From assembly GCA_002839375.1 (NCBI GenBank), contig PGXY01000007.1:124001-188000 (forward strand): a stretch of DNA of 64,000 bases, in the 5' to 3' direction. This DNA is from Spirochaetae bacterium HGW-Spirochaetae-1 (GTDB lineage Bacteria; Spirochaetota; UBA4802; UBA5550). This document shows, in pieces, positions 28,346-36,540 of the stretch. The notes beneath the pieces were generated by a model that worked only from the letters and a program-made list of their open reading frames with translations, did no database searches and was not told the DNA's origin. Made by a program: the position numbers and the translations under genes. Within the stretch, counting starts at the first letter, position 1. Each line of letters opens with the position of its first letter.

Positions 28346-29779
28346 ATGAATAAGAACAGGCCTTCCGTAAGCGATTATCTTACACATGCCAGGCATGTTG
28401 TACTAATTTTATCCAGCTTCGCCCTTCTCGCTCTCAGGCTCGGCCCATTGGGCCTGGTGCGGAATATCAGGCGGTATCCATGGATACTGATTCTCCTGCG
28501 GGCGCCTTTCCTCATGGGACGGCTTGCCCGGGGCAGGACGGGCCTGTACCGCGAGGCCAATGAACTGGTCATTTCCTTTATCGTAAGCAGAATGGCATCG
28601 CTGATTTACCATACATTGAGCGGAAAAAGCAATTGCATAATGCACCAGGAAATGGTGCCGCCAGAAATATCCCATGCCATGGGGCTTTCCGTATGGCCGG
28701 CGGAAATCCTGTCGATTCTTTTGCCTATTATTGATACCCACGCAGCGGAGCGCTATATCGACCGTTGTGAAAACGAGGGCATACCCCCCGATATATGCAG
28801 CCATGTGAAAATGACACTGGGTGTCGTGCTGAACGGCGAAATGCCTCCCGCATCCATAATAGTCAGCTCGAATCTTCCCTGTGACGGGAATATGACGGGG
28901 TATGAAATCACGCGGCGGTATAATGACGCCTCCATCTTCAGGCTCGACATCCCGTTCAATTTCTACGATGAGCGGGCTGCCGGGTACTTCGCCGGGGAGC
29001 TGAGAAGGATGGTCTCCTGGCTGGAAGAGAACACCCCGGGACGCATGGACTGGGACCGCCTTCGCAGGATATGCGAGGAGCGGAACCGCATGGCGGAAGC
29101 GGAGATCGAGCTCTGGGATATGATCAGCGCCCGCCCGGCGCCACTTGCCGCAGAACCGGTATACCTGAGTCACCTATGGGCGTTCAACATTGATCCGGGC
29201 AACCGGATCGCCACCCGTCACTTCATGCGGCTCATCGAAATGGCCAGGCGCAACCTCTCCATGGGCGTTCCGGCAGTGCGGGAAGAACGTTTCCGCGCCG
29301 TATTATGGAACCCTCCCATCCTCCATTTTGCCGACCTGTTCCGCTGGGCCGAAGAGGAATACGGCGTGGCCCTGATCATCGACAGCATGAGCTACAATTC
29401 TCAGCCCCTCATAGACACGACTTCATCAGATACGATTTTACGCGACCTCGGTAAAATCGTCATGCAGGGGCCCATGGCGCGTCATACCAGGGGGCCGGCC
29501 GTTAATTATATCGATGATATATTCAGGATATATCACCGCTTCAACCTTGACATGGTTTGGGTGGCGGGGCATATCGGATGCAAAAATACCATGGCCCTGA
29601 ACCAGATGCTGCGCGAGGCATGCAGGGAAAAAGGAGTACCGCTCCTCATTATCGAATACGATCTTTCCGATCCCCGCATCTGTTCCCACGAAGGCATCAT
29701 CCGCCAGATCGACCATTTCATGGAAAACGTCATGAAGACGGGACGGCTCGAAAGAACCGTCGAGCTTGCTGCACAATAA
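28346..29779 (+). CDS. 2-hydroxyacyl-CoA dehydratase family subunit, HgdA-like, lacking the first family cysteine (module 2)
   Basis: About 477 residues from ATG 28346, which has GGGGA upstream and avoids overlap with the previous gene. The second and third family cysteines are kept, Cys151 ('PPDICSHVKMTLG') and Cys179 ('SSNLPCDGNMTGYE'), as is 'AGHIGCKNTMALNQML' near the end. At the first position, where family members read C-S-Y-V-P or similar, it reads Q-E-M-V-P; a cysteine four residues earlier ('SNCIMHQEM') may or may not replace it. A hydrophobic stretch near the N-terminus ('VVLILSSFALLALRL') is not seen in the module 1 subunit. The altered site suggests a different cluster or a structural role. 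Confidence 0.82.
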   Translation: MNKNRPSVSDYLTHARHVVLILSSFALLALRLGPLGLVRNIRRYPWILILLRAPFLMGRLARGRTGLYREANELVISFIVSRMASLIYHTLSGKSNCIMHQEMVPPEISHAMGLSVWPAEILSILLPIIDTHAAERYIDRCENEGIPPDICSHVKMTLGVVLNGEMPPASIIVSSNLPCDGNMTGYEITRRYNDASIFRLDIPFNFYDERAAGYFAGELRRMVSWLEENTPGRMDWDRLRRICEERNRMAEAEIELWDMISARPAPLAAEPVYLSHLWAFNIDPGNRIATRHFMRLIEMARRNLSMGVPAVREERFRAVLWNPPILHFADLFRWAEEEYGVALIIDSMSYNSQPLIDTTSSDTILRDLGKIVMQGPMARHTRGPAVNYIDDIFRIYHRFNLDMVWVAGHIGCKNTMALNQMLREACREKGVPLLIIEYDLSDPRICSHEGIIRQIDHFMENVMKTGRLERTVELAAQ

Positions 29780-29798
29780 TAAAATGAAGGAGGCGGTG

Positions 29799-30641
29799 AT
29801 GGAAAAATATTATTACGGCGGCTGCGATGTGGGCTCCACCACGGGAAAGGCGGTAATCATGGATGATACGAGGATAGTGTCCAGTTCCATAGTTCCCAGC
29901 GAAGTGGACCCGGAAATAACGGCACGCAATGCCCTGAACGCGGCGCTCGAGGGCCTCTCGGACGTGAAAGATCTTCGCGACCTGGTCTATCTCATCGGTA
30001 CCGGTTACGGCAGGAACGAGGTTCCCTTCGCCGATGAAAACATTTCGGAGATAACATGCCACGCCAGGGGAGCCTTCTTTTCCGATCCATCCATCAAGAC
30101 CATCGTTGATATAGGCGGCCAGGACATGAAGGGCATTGCCGTAGCCGATGACGGGTCGGTCCTTGAATTTATAATGAATGACAAGTGCGCGGCAGGAACC
30201 GGACGCTTCTATGAGGCCATGAGCAGAATATTCCGAATGGATCTCCCGGAATTTTCTTCCCTGTCCCTTACGGCAAAAAAGATCATACCGGTGACGGCGC
30301 AGTGCAGTGTTTTTGCGGAAACGGAGGTAATTAGCCTCCTGGCAAAAAAAAATCCCCCCGAAAATATATGCGCGGGCATCCAGGCAGCCGTTGCCAAGCG
30401 ATGCTTCACCCTTTTAAAGAGGGTCGGCCTGCGACCGAAACTGACAGTGACCGGAGGCTGTGCAAAAAACCGGGGGCTGCTGAAATCACTGGAGGAACTG
30501 CTGCGCGTCGACATTGCACCTCTTAATCACGACCCCCAGATCATGGGAGCCGTGGGTGCCGCCATCCTGGCCAGGGAAAAGGCCCGCATGAAAACCGGCA
30601 CTGCGGCAACGGAAGAAAAACGTCATGCCATAAATAAATGA
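29799..30641 (+). CDS. ATP-dependent activase of module 2
   Basis: About 280 residues of the HgdC/BadF activase family: 'GGCDVGSTTGKAVIM', 'IVDIGGQDMKGI', cluster cysteines Cys130 ('NDKCAAGTGRF') and Cys169 ('TAQCSVFAETEV'). It should form a homodimer with a bridging [4Fe-4S] cluster and deliver electrons to the module 2 dehydratase-like pair. I choose ATG 29799, with AAGGAGG 5 bases upstream, over the TTG at 29766 or the ATG at 29784. The C-terminal tail is lysine-rich. A 146-base gap follows before the second ACS-like gene; that gap holds no gene and no clear terminator. Confidence 0.93.
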   Translation: MEKYYYGGCDVGSTTGKAVIMDDTRIVSSSIVPSEVDPEITARNALNAALEGLSDVKDLRDLVYLIGTGYGRNEVPFADENISEITCHARGAFFSDPSIKTIVDIGGQDMKGIAVADDGSVLEFIMNDKCAAGTGRFYEAMSRIFRMDLPEFSSLSLTAKKIIPVTAQCSVFAETEVISLLAKKNPPENICAGIQAAVAKRCFTLLKRVGLRPKLTVTGGCAKNRGLLKSLEELLRVDIAPLNHDPQIMGAVGAAILAREKARMKTGTAATEEKRHAINK

Positions 30642-30787
30642 TTCAATCTTATTGATTCTGTATAGTTAAAACAGCTTTATAACATAATACCGCAATAGTA
30701 GAGTTTATTCATCGGAGAAAATATTGATGACATCAGTACACTGAAAATGGTTTCGTATAACTTCTCTGGTCATGGAGCAATAAATTT

Positions 30788-31573
30788 ATGCAGACGATGC
30801 ATTATATGCTTTACAAAATAACGGATATCCTTCTCTATCATGACATGGACTTTTTCAGCAAACATATAGAAAAAATAAGGTCATTTATAGAAAGAAAGAA
30901 GCAAAACGGCTCAGTATCGGAGCTTTCTTTTGATCAAAATTTGACATGGCCCGAAGGTAATAACAGAAACATAGTGCTTGCTCCGGACATGGCCGTTGAA
31001 CTGGGAAACCCCCGTGACACCTCGACATCTTTCTTCCTCTGGACCGACGATCCTGATAAAGTTCGCAACGGTCAAATAACCATAGTGGGACCGGAACTGA
31101 AAAAATGCCAGGGTAAAAGCCTGCCCTTCGGGAAAATAGTTCTTGTTTCAGGCCGTGATTTCAACGAAGACAACAGCTACGAGCGTTACCGCGAAATGGA
31201 AAGCCTGCGCTATGAGCTGAACCTGAAGGGGTACATGCTCCGTGCAGCGTCGCAATACAAGCGTGAATGGAGCCGTATAAGCAATGAGGCACTGGACAAG
31301 GGATTATCCTTCGCCGTGCTGGGAAGCGCCCTGATGAAACAGCTCTATGCCTTTGAATATATCGAAGCAGTGGAAGTGATATTCATCACCTCGAGCCGTG
31401 ACGACGTCTTCGAGATGTGGTCCGTCAATGAAGAGATAAGCAGGATAATCGGCGCCATGAACAAGATGATGCAGGAGCTGTCCTTCGACTGCGACAGCTG
31501 CGATTTTACCGATGTCTGCAGCGAGGTGTCGGACCTGCGCCACATGCGGGATTCCATGATGAAGAAGGTATGA
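30788..31573 (+). CDS. Acetyl-CoA-synthase middle-domain-like protein with CxxCx5C tail (module 2)
   Basis: 261 residues, clear paralog of the protein at 26430 along its whole length: 'AVELGNPRDTSTSFFLW', 'IVGPEL', 'LPFGKIVLV', 'SYERYREMESLRYELNLKG', 'REWSRIS', 'VEVIFITSS'. It ends with Cys235-x2-Cys238-x5-Cys244 ('FDCDSCDFTDVC'), matching the module 1 spacing. The start is uncertain: ATG 30788 has a weak GGAG, while an in-frame ATG at 30845 would align better with the paralog's N-terminus. Its TGA overlaps the ATG of the CooC-like ATPase gene, so the two are probably made together, which supports a metal-cofactor role. No CO dehydrogenase is nearby. Confidence 0.78.
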   Translation: MQTMHYMLYKITDILLYHDMDFFSKHIEKIRSFIERKKQNGSVSELSFDQNLTWPEGNNRNIVLAPDMAVELGNPRDTSTSFFLWTDDPDKVRNGQITIVGPELKKCQGKSLPFGKIVLVSGRDFNEDNSYERYREMESLRYELNLKGYMLRAASQYKREWSRISNEALDKGLSFAVLGSALMKQLYAFEYIEAVEVIFITSSRDDVFEMWSVNEEISRIIGAMNKMMQELSFDCDSCDFTDVCSEVSDLRHMRDSMMKKV

Positions 31574-32373
31574 CCATGGGAAAAACCGGGAAAGCTAAAA
31601 CTATGATAATGGCCGTATGCGGCAAAGGCGGCGTGGGCAAAACCTCCATCAGCGCCTCCATCATCCGCATCCTGGCTGAAGACCTGAACCGGAAGGTGCT
31701 GGCCATCGACGCTGACCCGGCTGTCGGCCTTGCCACGGCACTGGGTTTCACCCCCGCAAGGACCGTGGACGAAATCCGCAATGATCTCATCAGCAGGGTG
31801 GAAAAAGGCCAGGGCGGCGATAAAAAAGAGCTCCTGAAACAGCTTGACTATGAAATATTCGAGGCCCTCACGGAAAAAGGCAACCTGGCCTTCCTTGCCA
31901 TCGGCCGGCCCGAGAAAGTGGGCTGCTACTGCCAGGTGAACGATTTTCTCAAGGACGTCATTGAAACCATCGCCATGAATTTCGATTATGTTGTCATCGA
32001 CGGCGAGGCCGGCATCGAGCAGGTCAACCGGCGCGTCATGGAATCAGTCACGCACCTCCTCCTTGTCTCCGACGCATCCATGAAGGGAATCACCGTGATA
32101 AAGACCATCAAAGAAGTTTCCGATTCAGCCATAGCCTACGATGAGGCGGGCCTCATTCTGAATCGTATCCGCGGCAGCGAAGAGGCGGACCGCCTGTCGA
32201 TCCCCGAAGGAATCAGGCTCATCGGCTGGGTCCCGGAAGACGACATGATCCGCGAGACCGATATCCAGGGAAAGAGCATCATGAACATGGCCGAATCACC
32301 GGCCATCAGGGCGGTGCGCAAAATCCTGCTTTCCTTCAATTTCCTGCAGCACGATACGGGCGTGGCTGTATGA
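31570..32373 (+). CDS. CooC-like nickel-maturation P-loop ATPase
   Basis: 267 residues of the MinD/SIMIBI class with a deviant Walker A 'CGKGGVGKTSIS' (about 17-28) and 'AIDADPAVGLATAL'. It carries a Cys-x-Cys at 119/121 ('VGCYCQVND'), the pattern that binds nickel or zinc at the dimer interface of CooC, which loads nickel into CO dehydrogenase; AcsF/CooC2 relatives do this for ACS. Switch region 'VVIDGEAGIEQVNRR' is also CooC-like. It is the last gene of the cluster and overlaps the ACS-like gene by 4 bases. That association suggests its client is the ACS-like or dehydratase-like protein (inference). A hairpin follows at 32403-32447. Confidence 0.9.
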   Translation: MTMGKTGKAKTMIMAVCGKGGVGKTSISASIIRILAEDLNRKVLAIDADPAVGLATALGFTPARTVDEIRNDLISRVEKGQGGDKKELLKQLDYEIFEALTEKGNLAFLAIGRPEKVGCYCQVNDFLKDVIETIAMNFDYVVIDGEAGIEQVNRRVMESVTHLLLVSDASMKGITVIKTIKEVSDSAIAYDEAGLILNRIRGSEEADRLSIPEGIRLIGWVPEDDMIRETDIQGKSIMNMAESPAIRAVRKILLSFNFLQHDTGVAV

Positions 32374-32402
32374 CGATTTCCCCGTTGTAACAAAGGAGAC
32401 AG

Positions 32403-32447
32403 GTCAGTCGGTGCCCTTTGTGAAGCCGTGGAAATTCACCGACTGAC
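32403..32447. terminator. Hairpin between the cluster end and the convergent CsgG-barrel gene
   Basis: gtcagtcggtg (32403-32413) pairs perfectly with caccgactgac (32437-32447) over a 23-base loop. Placed between two convergent genes, it may act as a terminator for either, though there is no strong T run. Confidence 0.5.
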
Positions 32448-32459
32448 TCATACCATCCA

Positions 32460-33659
32460 CTAGAAATAGAATGAAATCGACGGCCGCAGAAACAATCCGC
32501 TCATATTTATTTCTTTGCCTACATTGTTCTGAAGGCTGATGAGGTGCCACTGGTTAGCAAAGTCAGGCTCCATCTTCGCCAGGTCATATCCAACCTGGAA
32601 CGAGATGGCGAGCCGGGGCGTCACGAAAAATTCCGCGCCGACACGGAATAGTCCAGCCACTACCTCTTCCGAGAGCTCGGGGCCGTACTGATTCACGCCG
32701 AACCCCTTTCCCCCGCCACCGGAACTCTCTTCGAAATATCCCAGAAGTGTTATTTTTTCATAGGCCACACCGACACCAGCAAAGACATTGAAGCGCCGTG
32801 TAACATTATAGTTGAAGTAAATCATGACGGGGATATCGAATCCCTTTGCATCAACAATAAACTTGCCTGTTCCAGTATTATTCGGATCAAGAGGAGCAAT
32901 AGTAGATACATCCCATGCCTGATTCGGCACATAGGCGAGCTGGCCCCAGATGCTGTCAAAGCCGAAACCCGCCATGAGCCATTTCGTGAAACGGTACCTG
33001 ACTTCAATGCCGAACTGGCGCTGGAGTCCCGTATTTTCAAATCCCAGGGCTGGGCTGAAGGTGGAATTATTGCCGCAAACCGTGATGCCCATGACATTGA
33101 GCGTGATGCCCACACCCATCTTCTGCACATAGGCCATGTCCAGGAGGTATTCCCTGGTTTCGATGAGGTCTTCTTTGGGCACGGAAATGGTTTCGGCCAG
33201 GACCTCACCGGTCTCCACATCGGTGAGCTTCACCGTGATGGTGAAGGTCTCGCCCACTTCACTGACACTGCCAAAAAGCAGGGCCTGGGCGTCGAGAAGT
33301 TTGCCCGCTTCCGCCGCCTTGCCGCCGTCCGTGGCACCCGAGAGCTGCAGGGACTGCTCCTGAAAAATTGTGCCCAGGTTCTTTCTTTCAACGACGCGGA
33401 ACAGGGTGGACTGGGAAAACTCCGCGGAGAAGAGCTCGGCCATGGCCTCACCCAGGCTGTTTTCCTTTGCAGCGGCGCCCAAGTTCTCGAAATCAGCGAT
33501 GGCAATGGCCTTTTTGAAATTTATGGTCCGGTTTTTCCGGTACGACTGGGACAGCTTTTCCGACACGTCAGCGATTTTTCCTTCAATTTTATTGTTCGCC
33601 GCTGAAAGACCCGCGGCGGAAAATACTACAAGACAGATGACAGATAATAGTTTTTTCAT
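32460..33659 (-). CDS. CsgG/FlgO-like domain fused to an outer-membrane beta-barrel
   Basis: Signal peptide 'MKKLLSVICLVVFSAAGLSA', then a CsgG/LpoB-type alpha/beta domain ('KAIAIADFENLG', 'FRVVERKNLGTIFQEQ', 'LLFGSVSEVGETFTITVKL', about 45-165), then about 220 residues alternating polar and aromatic residues and ending in Phe ('PSISFYF'), typical of an outer-membrane barrel. The start at 33659 has GAGG just upstream; the in-frame start at 33728 would put 23 residues before the signal peptide. The CsgG half is usually periplasmic and binds peptidoglycan or secretion partners. The function of the fusion is unknown. A second CsgG protein lies 1.7 kb away. Confidence 0.82.
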   Translation of the reverse strand: MKKLLSVICLVVFSAAGLSAANNKIEGKIADVSEKLSQSYRKNRTINFKKAIAIADFENLGAAAKENSLGEAMAELFSAEFSQSTLFRVVERKNLGTIFQEQSLQLSGATDGGKAAEAGKLLDAQALLFGSVSEVGETFTITVKLTDVETGEVLAETISVPKEDLIETREYLLDMAYVQKMGVGITLNVMGITVCGNNSTFSPALGFENTGLQRQFGIEVRYRFTKWLMAGFGFDSIWGQLAYVPNQAWDVSTIAPLDPNNTGTGKFIVDAKGFDIPVMIYFNYNVTRRFNVFAGVGVAYEKITLLGYFEESSGGGGKGFGVNQYGPELSEEVVAGLFRVGAEFFVTPRLAISFQVGYDLAKMEPDFANQWHLISLQNNVGKEINMSGLFLRPSISFYF

Positions 33660-33859
33660 ATAACCTCGATACCAGTTATGCAGAATATTTAAACGGCATA
33701 TAAATAACAACCCGGTGATATTTTTCAAGCATTTTCTGTCACGCGGGCATATATTCTATCCCATAAGATACGCAAAGATCTGCCACGGTCATTGAAGGCG
33801 GTTAATGAAGTCACTATCTGTATAACTATCGGATATAGTTTTGAGAGAAAAATAAATTA

Positions 33860-33886
33860 ACGGGGGGAGGAAAAAGCCTCCCCCGT
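33860..33886 (-). terminator. Rho-independent terminator of the csgG-like/lipoprotein operon
   Basis: acggggggagg (33860-33870) pairs with cctcccccgt (33877-33886) with one bulged G. Read on the minus strand, the stem is followed by ttaatttattttt. It lies 12 bases beyond the stop of the repeat lipoprotein gene. Confidence 0.75.
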
Positions 33887-33897
33887 CAATAGTAATG

Positions 33898-35337
33898 TTA
33901 TGGATATTGAATACCGGTTACCGCTGAAGTTGTACCGACGGTACATACCGGATCATACTCGCCCATGCCGGAACTGAGCGGGTTTCTGTCCGTGTCATTA
34001 CCTGATGCCGGCGTTGTGATGGTGACACTTCCCGGCGATGAGGAAAGGGCATTTGTGTTTATAGCCATTGAGCCCGCATCACCGTCAACATCGAGTCTGA
34101 GAAGCCATACATTGTTGTGAGTTGTGTCGCTGTCGCCATAGAAGGTTGATCCCGCAACGGCGAACCAGCCGTCGGCAGTTTGAATTCCCGTCTGTGCTTC
34201 ATCGTGATTGGCGTTTCCAAAGGCCTTCTGCCATTGAATTGAACCGGCGCTGTCCAGCTTTACCACCCATATGTCGTCGCCTCCGTGTCCGGCCGTTGTC
34301 GTTCCCGTGAACATATATCCGCCGTCCAGACATGCTTTGATGGAAGATGCCGACTCGTTTCCCGCGGCGGTCCCGTAGGTTTTTTGCCATTCAATGGAAA
34401 GGTTTATGTCAAGTTTAATTACCCAGGCGTCATAACCACCGGCGCCGAAGGAATTGGTGCGGCCGGCGCAAATAATGCCGCCGTCATCCGTGGCAATCAA
34501 GGAATTAACGGTATCATTACCGGTTCCGCCGAAGGCCTTACGCGGGAGCGGTGTGCCGCCGCCCAGAGCAATGCTCCCGGCTGCGGTCATTTTCATGATC
34601 CACGCATCTGTCCCGTCGACGTCATAGGCTTTGGTTTCACCGGCTACGATATAGCCTCCATCTGTGGTTTCAATGACGGAGTGCCCCACATCATCCATGT
34701 TGCTATCCTGGTGCCCGTATCTGTACTGCCACTGAAGATGACCGTCGGTGTCCAGTTTCCCTATCCAGATATCAGAGGAATTAAATTCAAACGACCCGTC
34801 ATTGGTTGAACCGATGAACATATAACCGCCGTCGGATGTTTGAATGACATCCTTTATAGTGTCATACATATTCCCCCCAACTGTACCGAAAGACCTGTTC
34901 CATTCAACGCTGCCTTCAGCATCCAGTTTCACCACCCAGGCCTGATATAATGTGTCTTCATTGCCTCTGTTGCCTCCGATGATAAAACCGCCATCACGAG
35001 TCATGTGTACTGATCTTGCCATTTCATCTTGCCCGCTATCCAGGGATTTCTGCCATTGGATTGTTCCCTTTTTGTCCAGTTTGATCACCCATACGTCACC
35101 ATCGGTTCCAAATGATGATGTGCCGCCCGCGATAATATAGCCTCCATCAGGAGTCTGGCACAGTCCGTATCCCGAATCACCTGATGTTCCTTCATAGGTC
35201 TTCGCAAAGGCAGGCGGGAGATTTTCAGGATCAAAGGGATTATCCTGCTCATTAGCGAGGTAGCAGCCCGAAAAAAAAGCAGTCAGGATAGAGATTGCGC
35301 AGCAGAGCGCCATTAAGACTTTATTTGATTTTTTCAT
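33898..35337 (-). CDS. Lipoprotein with about seven propeller-like repeats
   Basis: Lipoprotein signal with lipobox 'AFFSGCYL' (Cys 25), so anchored to a membrane after export. The rest is a series of about 50-55-residue repeats built on 'DGGYIIAGGTSSFGTDGD', then a W-V-I-K-L-D strand and 'IQWQKSLD', repeated roughly seven times, which suggests a beta-propeller. The C-terminal end 'SSPGSVTITTPASGNDTD' leaves the repeat. No enzyme motif seen; likely a surface or periplasmic binding protein. Ribosome site GGAGAC lies before the ATG. It follows the CsgG-like gene by 17 bases in the same direction, so the two form an operon ending at the terminator 33860-33886. Confidence 0.8.
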   Translation of the reverse strand: MKKSNKVLMALCCAISILTAFFSGCYLANEQDNPFDPENLPPAFAKTYEGTSGDSGYGLCQTPDGGYIIAGGTSSFGTDGDVWVIKLDKKGTIQWQKSLDSGQDEMARSVHMTRDGGFIIGGNRGNEDTLYQAWVVKLDAEGSVEWNRSFGTVGGNMYDTIKDVIQTSDGGYMFIGSTNDGSFEFNSSDIWIGKLDTDGHLQWQYRYGHQDSNMDDVGHSVIETTDGGYIVAGETKAYDVDGTDAWIMKMTAAGSIALGGGTPLPRKAFGGTGNDTVNSLIATDDGGIICAGRTNSFGAGGYDAWVIKLDINLSIEWQKTYGTAAGNESASSIKACLDGGYMFTGTTTAGHGGDDIWVVKLDSAGSIQWQKAFGNANHDEAQTGIQTADGWFAVAGSTFYGDSDTTHNNVWLLRLDVDGDAGSMAINTNALSSSPGSVTITTPASGNDTDRNPLSSGMGEYDPVCTVGTTSAVTGIQYP

Positions 35338-35354
35338 ACTAGTGTCTCCATTAC

Positions 35355-36314
35355 TTAAAAACGTCTGGTTATGCCCAGTACCAGTGAGTCTTCGACTGAT
35401 TCAGGGATTGTCCTGCTTAAAGAGGAAATAATGAAATCAGTGCTGTTGTCGATGACCAATCCTGTCTGGTTCGGGTCGTTCCTGAAATCCGGTTTTGAAA
35501 AAAATACGATATCGATAATATTGGCGACATAGACAAACGAAAATACACCCGTGGCTATCCATGCCATGGTGGCCGCCTTCTGGCTCGCGTCATATTTTTC
35601 ATTGAAAACCGCCGTGGGCGTTCCCGCGCCAAGATCCTCATATTCGCTTCGTTTCTGCGTATAATTATATAAAGCGTATCCCAGAAATCCGCCGGAAGCG
35701 GCGAAAGCGCCGATAAAGGCATAGCCCTTAACCGGTTGTTCTGCATATAGCTGACCCCATCCGGGAACGAGCCCTCGAAGGTAATAACCGGTATTTGTTT
35801 TTGATGCCCTTGACATGTCCGCGTCAATTTTTACCTGTATCATGCCTGCGAGTTTTCGGGCAATGGTTTTTGATGCGGCGCGAATCGTTTCCTGCGTCGC
35901 CGTTTCATCCGCGGCAAAATCCGATGTGCCGCGTTCCACGTCGACTATCCGAATGGTAATGATGATTGATTTTCCCACCGTGTTGACCTCGCCAAGGAGC
36001 ATCATCCTGGCTGAAAGCAGGCGGCCCACTTCCACGGCGCAAGCCTGATCGGTGCAGCCGGTCATCTGCAGACCCTGTTCCTTGATTATCTGATCTATTT
36101 GCGCGCGTTCCACAACGGTAAACTGACCGGAATTGACAATTTCAGTGCGGATCAGAGATGTTATCGTACCGGTAACCGCGGCGGATGTATTTTTCCCCTG
36201 AAGATCCATGATCGCAATGCGCATTTTTTCCTTCGCCATGGCCGACGGCGGAAAAAACAATAATGCTGTCATGAAGACAGTGAAAGAAATTGCGGAATAA
36301 AATGCATGTTTCAT
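35355..36314 (-). CDS. CsgG-domain protein with C-terminal membrane-associated domain (DUF5683-like)
   Basis: Signal peptide (around 'SFTVFMTALLFFPPSAMA'), a CsgG-type domain ('MRIAIMDLQGKNTS', 'FTVVERAQIDQIIKEQGLQ', 'ARMMLLGEVNTVGKSIIITI'), then a C-terminal part with two hydrophobic helices and 'LVPGWGQLYAEQPVKGY', which resembles DUF5683. The start 36314 has AAGGAGG at a good distance; the in-frame ATG at 36437 is rejected. First gene of a two-gene operon with the repeat lipoprotein. It shares the CsgG domain with the gene at 32460 but not the barrel. The role is probably in envelope assembly or secretion; not established. Confidence 0.82.
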   Translation of the reverse strand: MKHAFYSAISFTVFMTALLFFPPSAMAKEKMRIAIMDLQGKNTSAAVTGTITSLIRTEIVNSGQFTVVERAQIDQIIKEQGLQMTGCTDQACAVEVGRLLSARMMLLGEVNTVGKSIIITIRIVDVERGTSDFAADETATQETIRAASKTIARKLAGMIQVKIDADMSRASKTNTGYYLRGLVPGWGQLYAEQPVKGYAFIGAFAASGGFLGYALYNYTQKRSEYEDLGAGTPTAVFNEKYDASQKAATMAWIATGVFSFVYVANIIDIVFFSKPDFRNDPNQTGLVIDNSTDFIISSLSRTIPESVEDSLVLGITRRF

Positions 36315-36540
36315 AAAGCAGTATTCCTCCTTAGTTATGACATTATTCTGTATGATATATGTTTGGTATGTGTATAGAGGGAAGCTATTCCTAGTGTGGC
36401 GGGTACAATAAAAAATAGCGAAGGGAAGGATTTCCATGATAAATACTGATTGTGGTTAACATTTCTATTTTCTTCCATTAAATGAATTTAAATACACATA
36501 TCTGAATTATTAATGATTCCGTCAATAGTAATTTACATTT

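Noticed and set aside
22260-30641. Naming the dehydratase-like genes hgdA, hgdB or bcrB, bcrC
   Set aside because: Family membership is clear but the substrate is not; the ACS and CooC context does not match any characterised operon.
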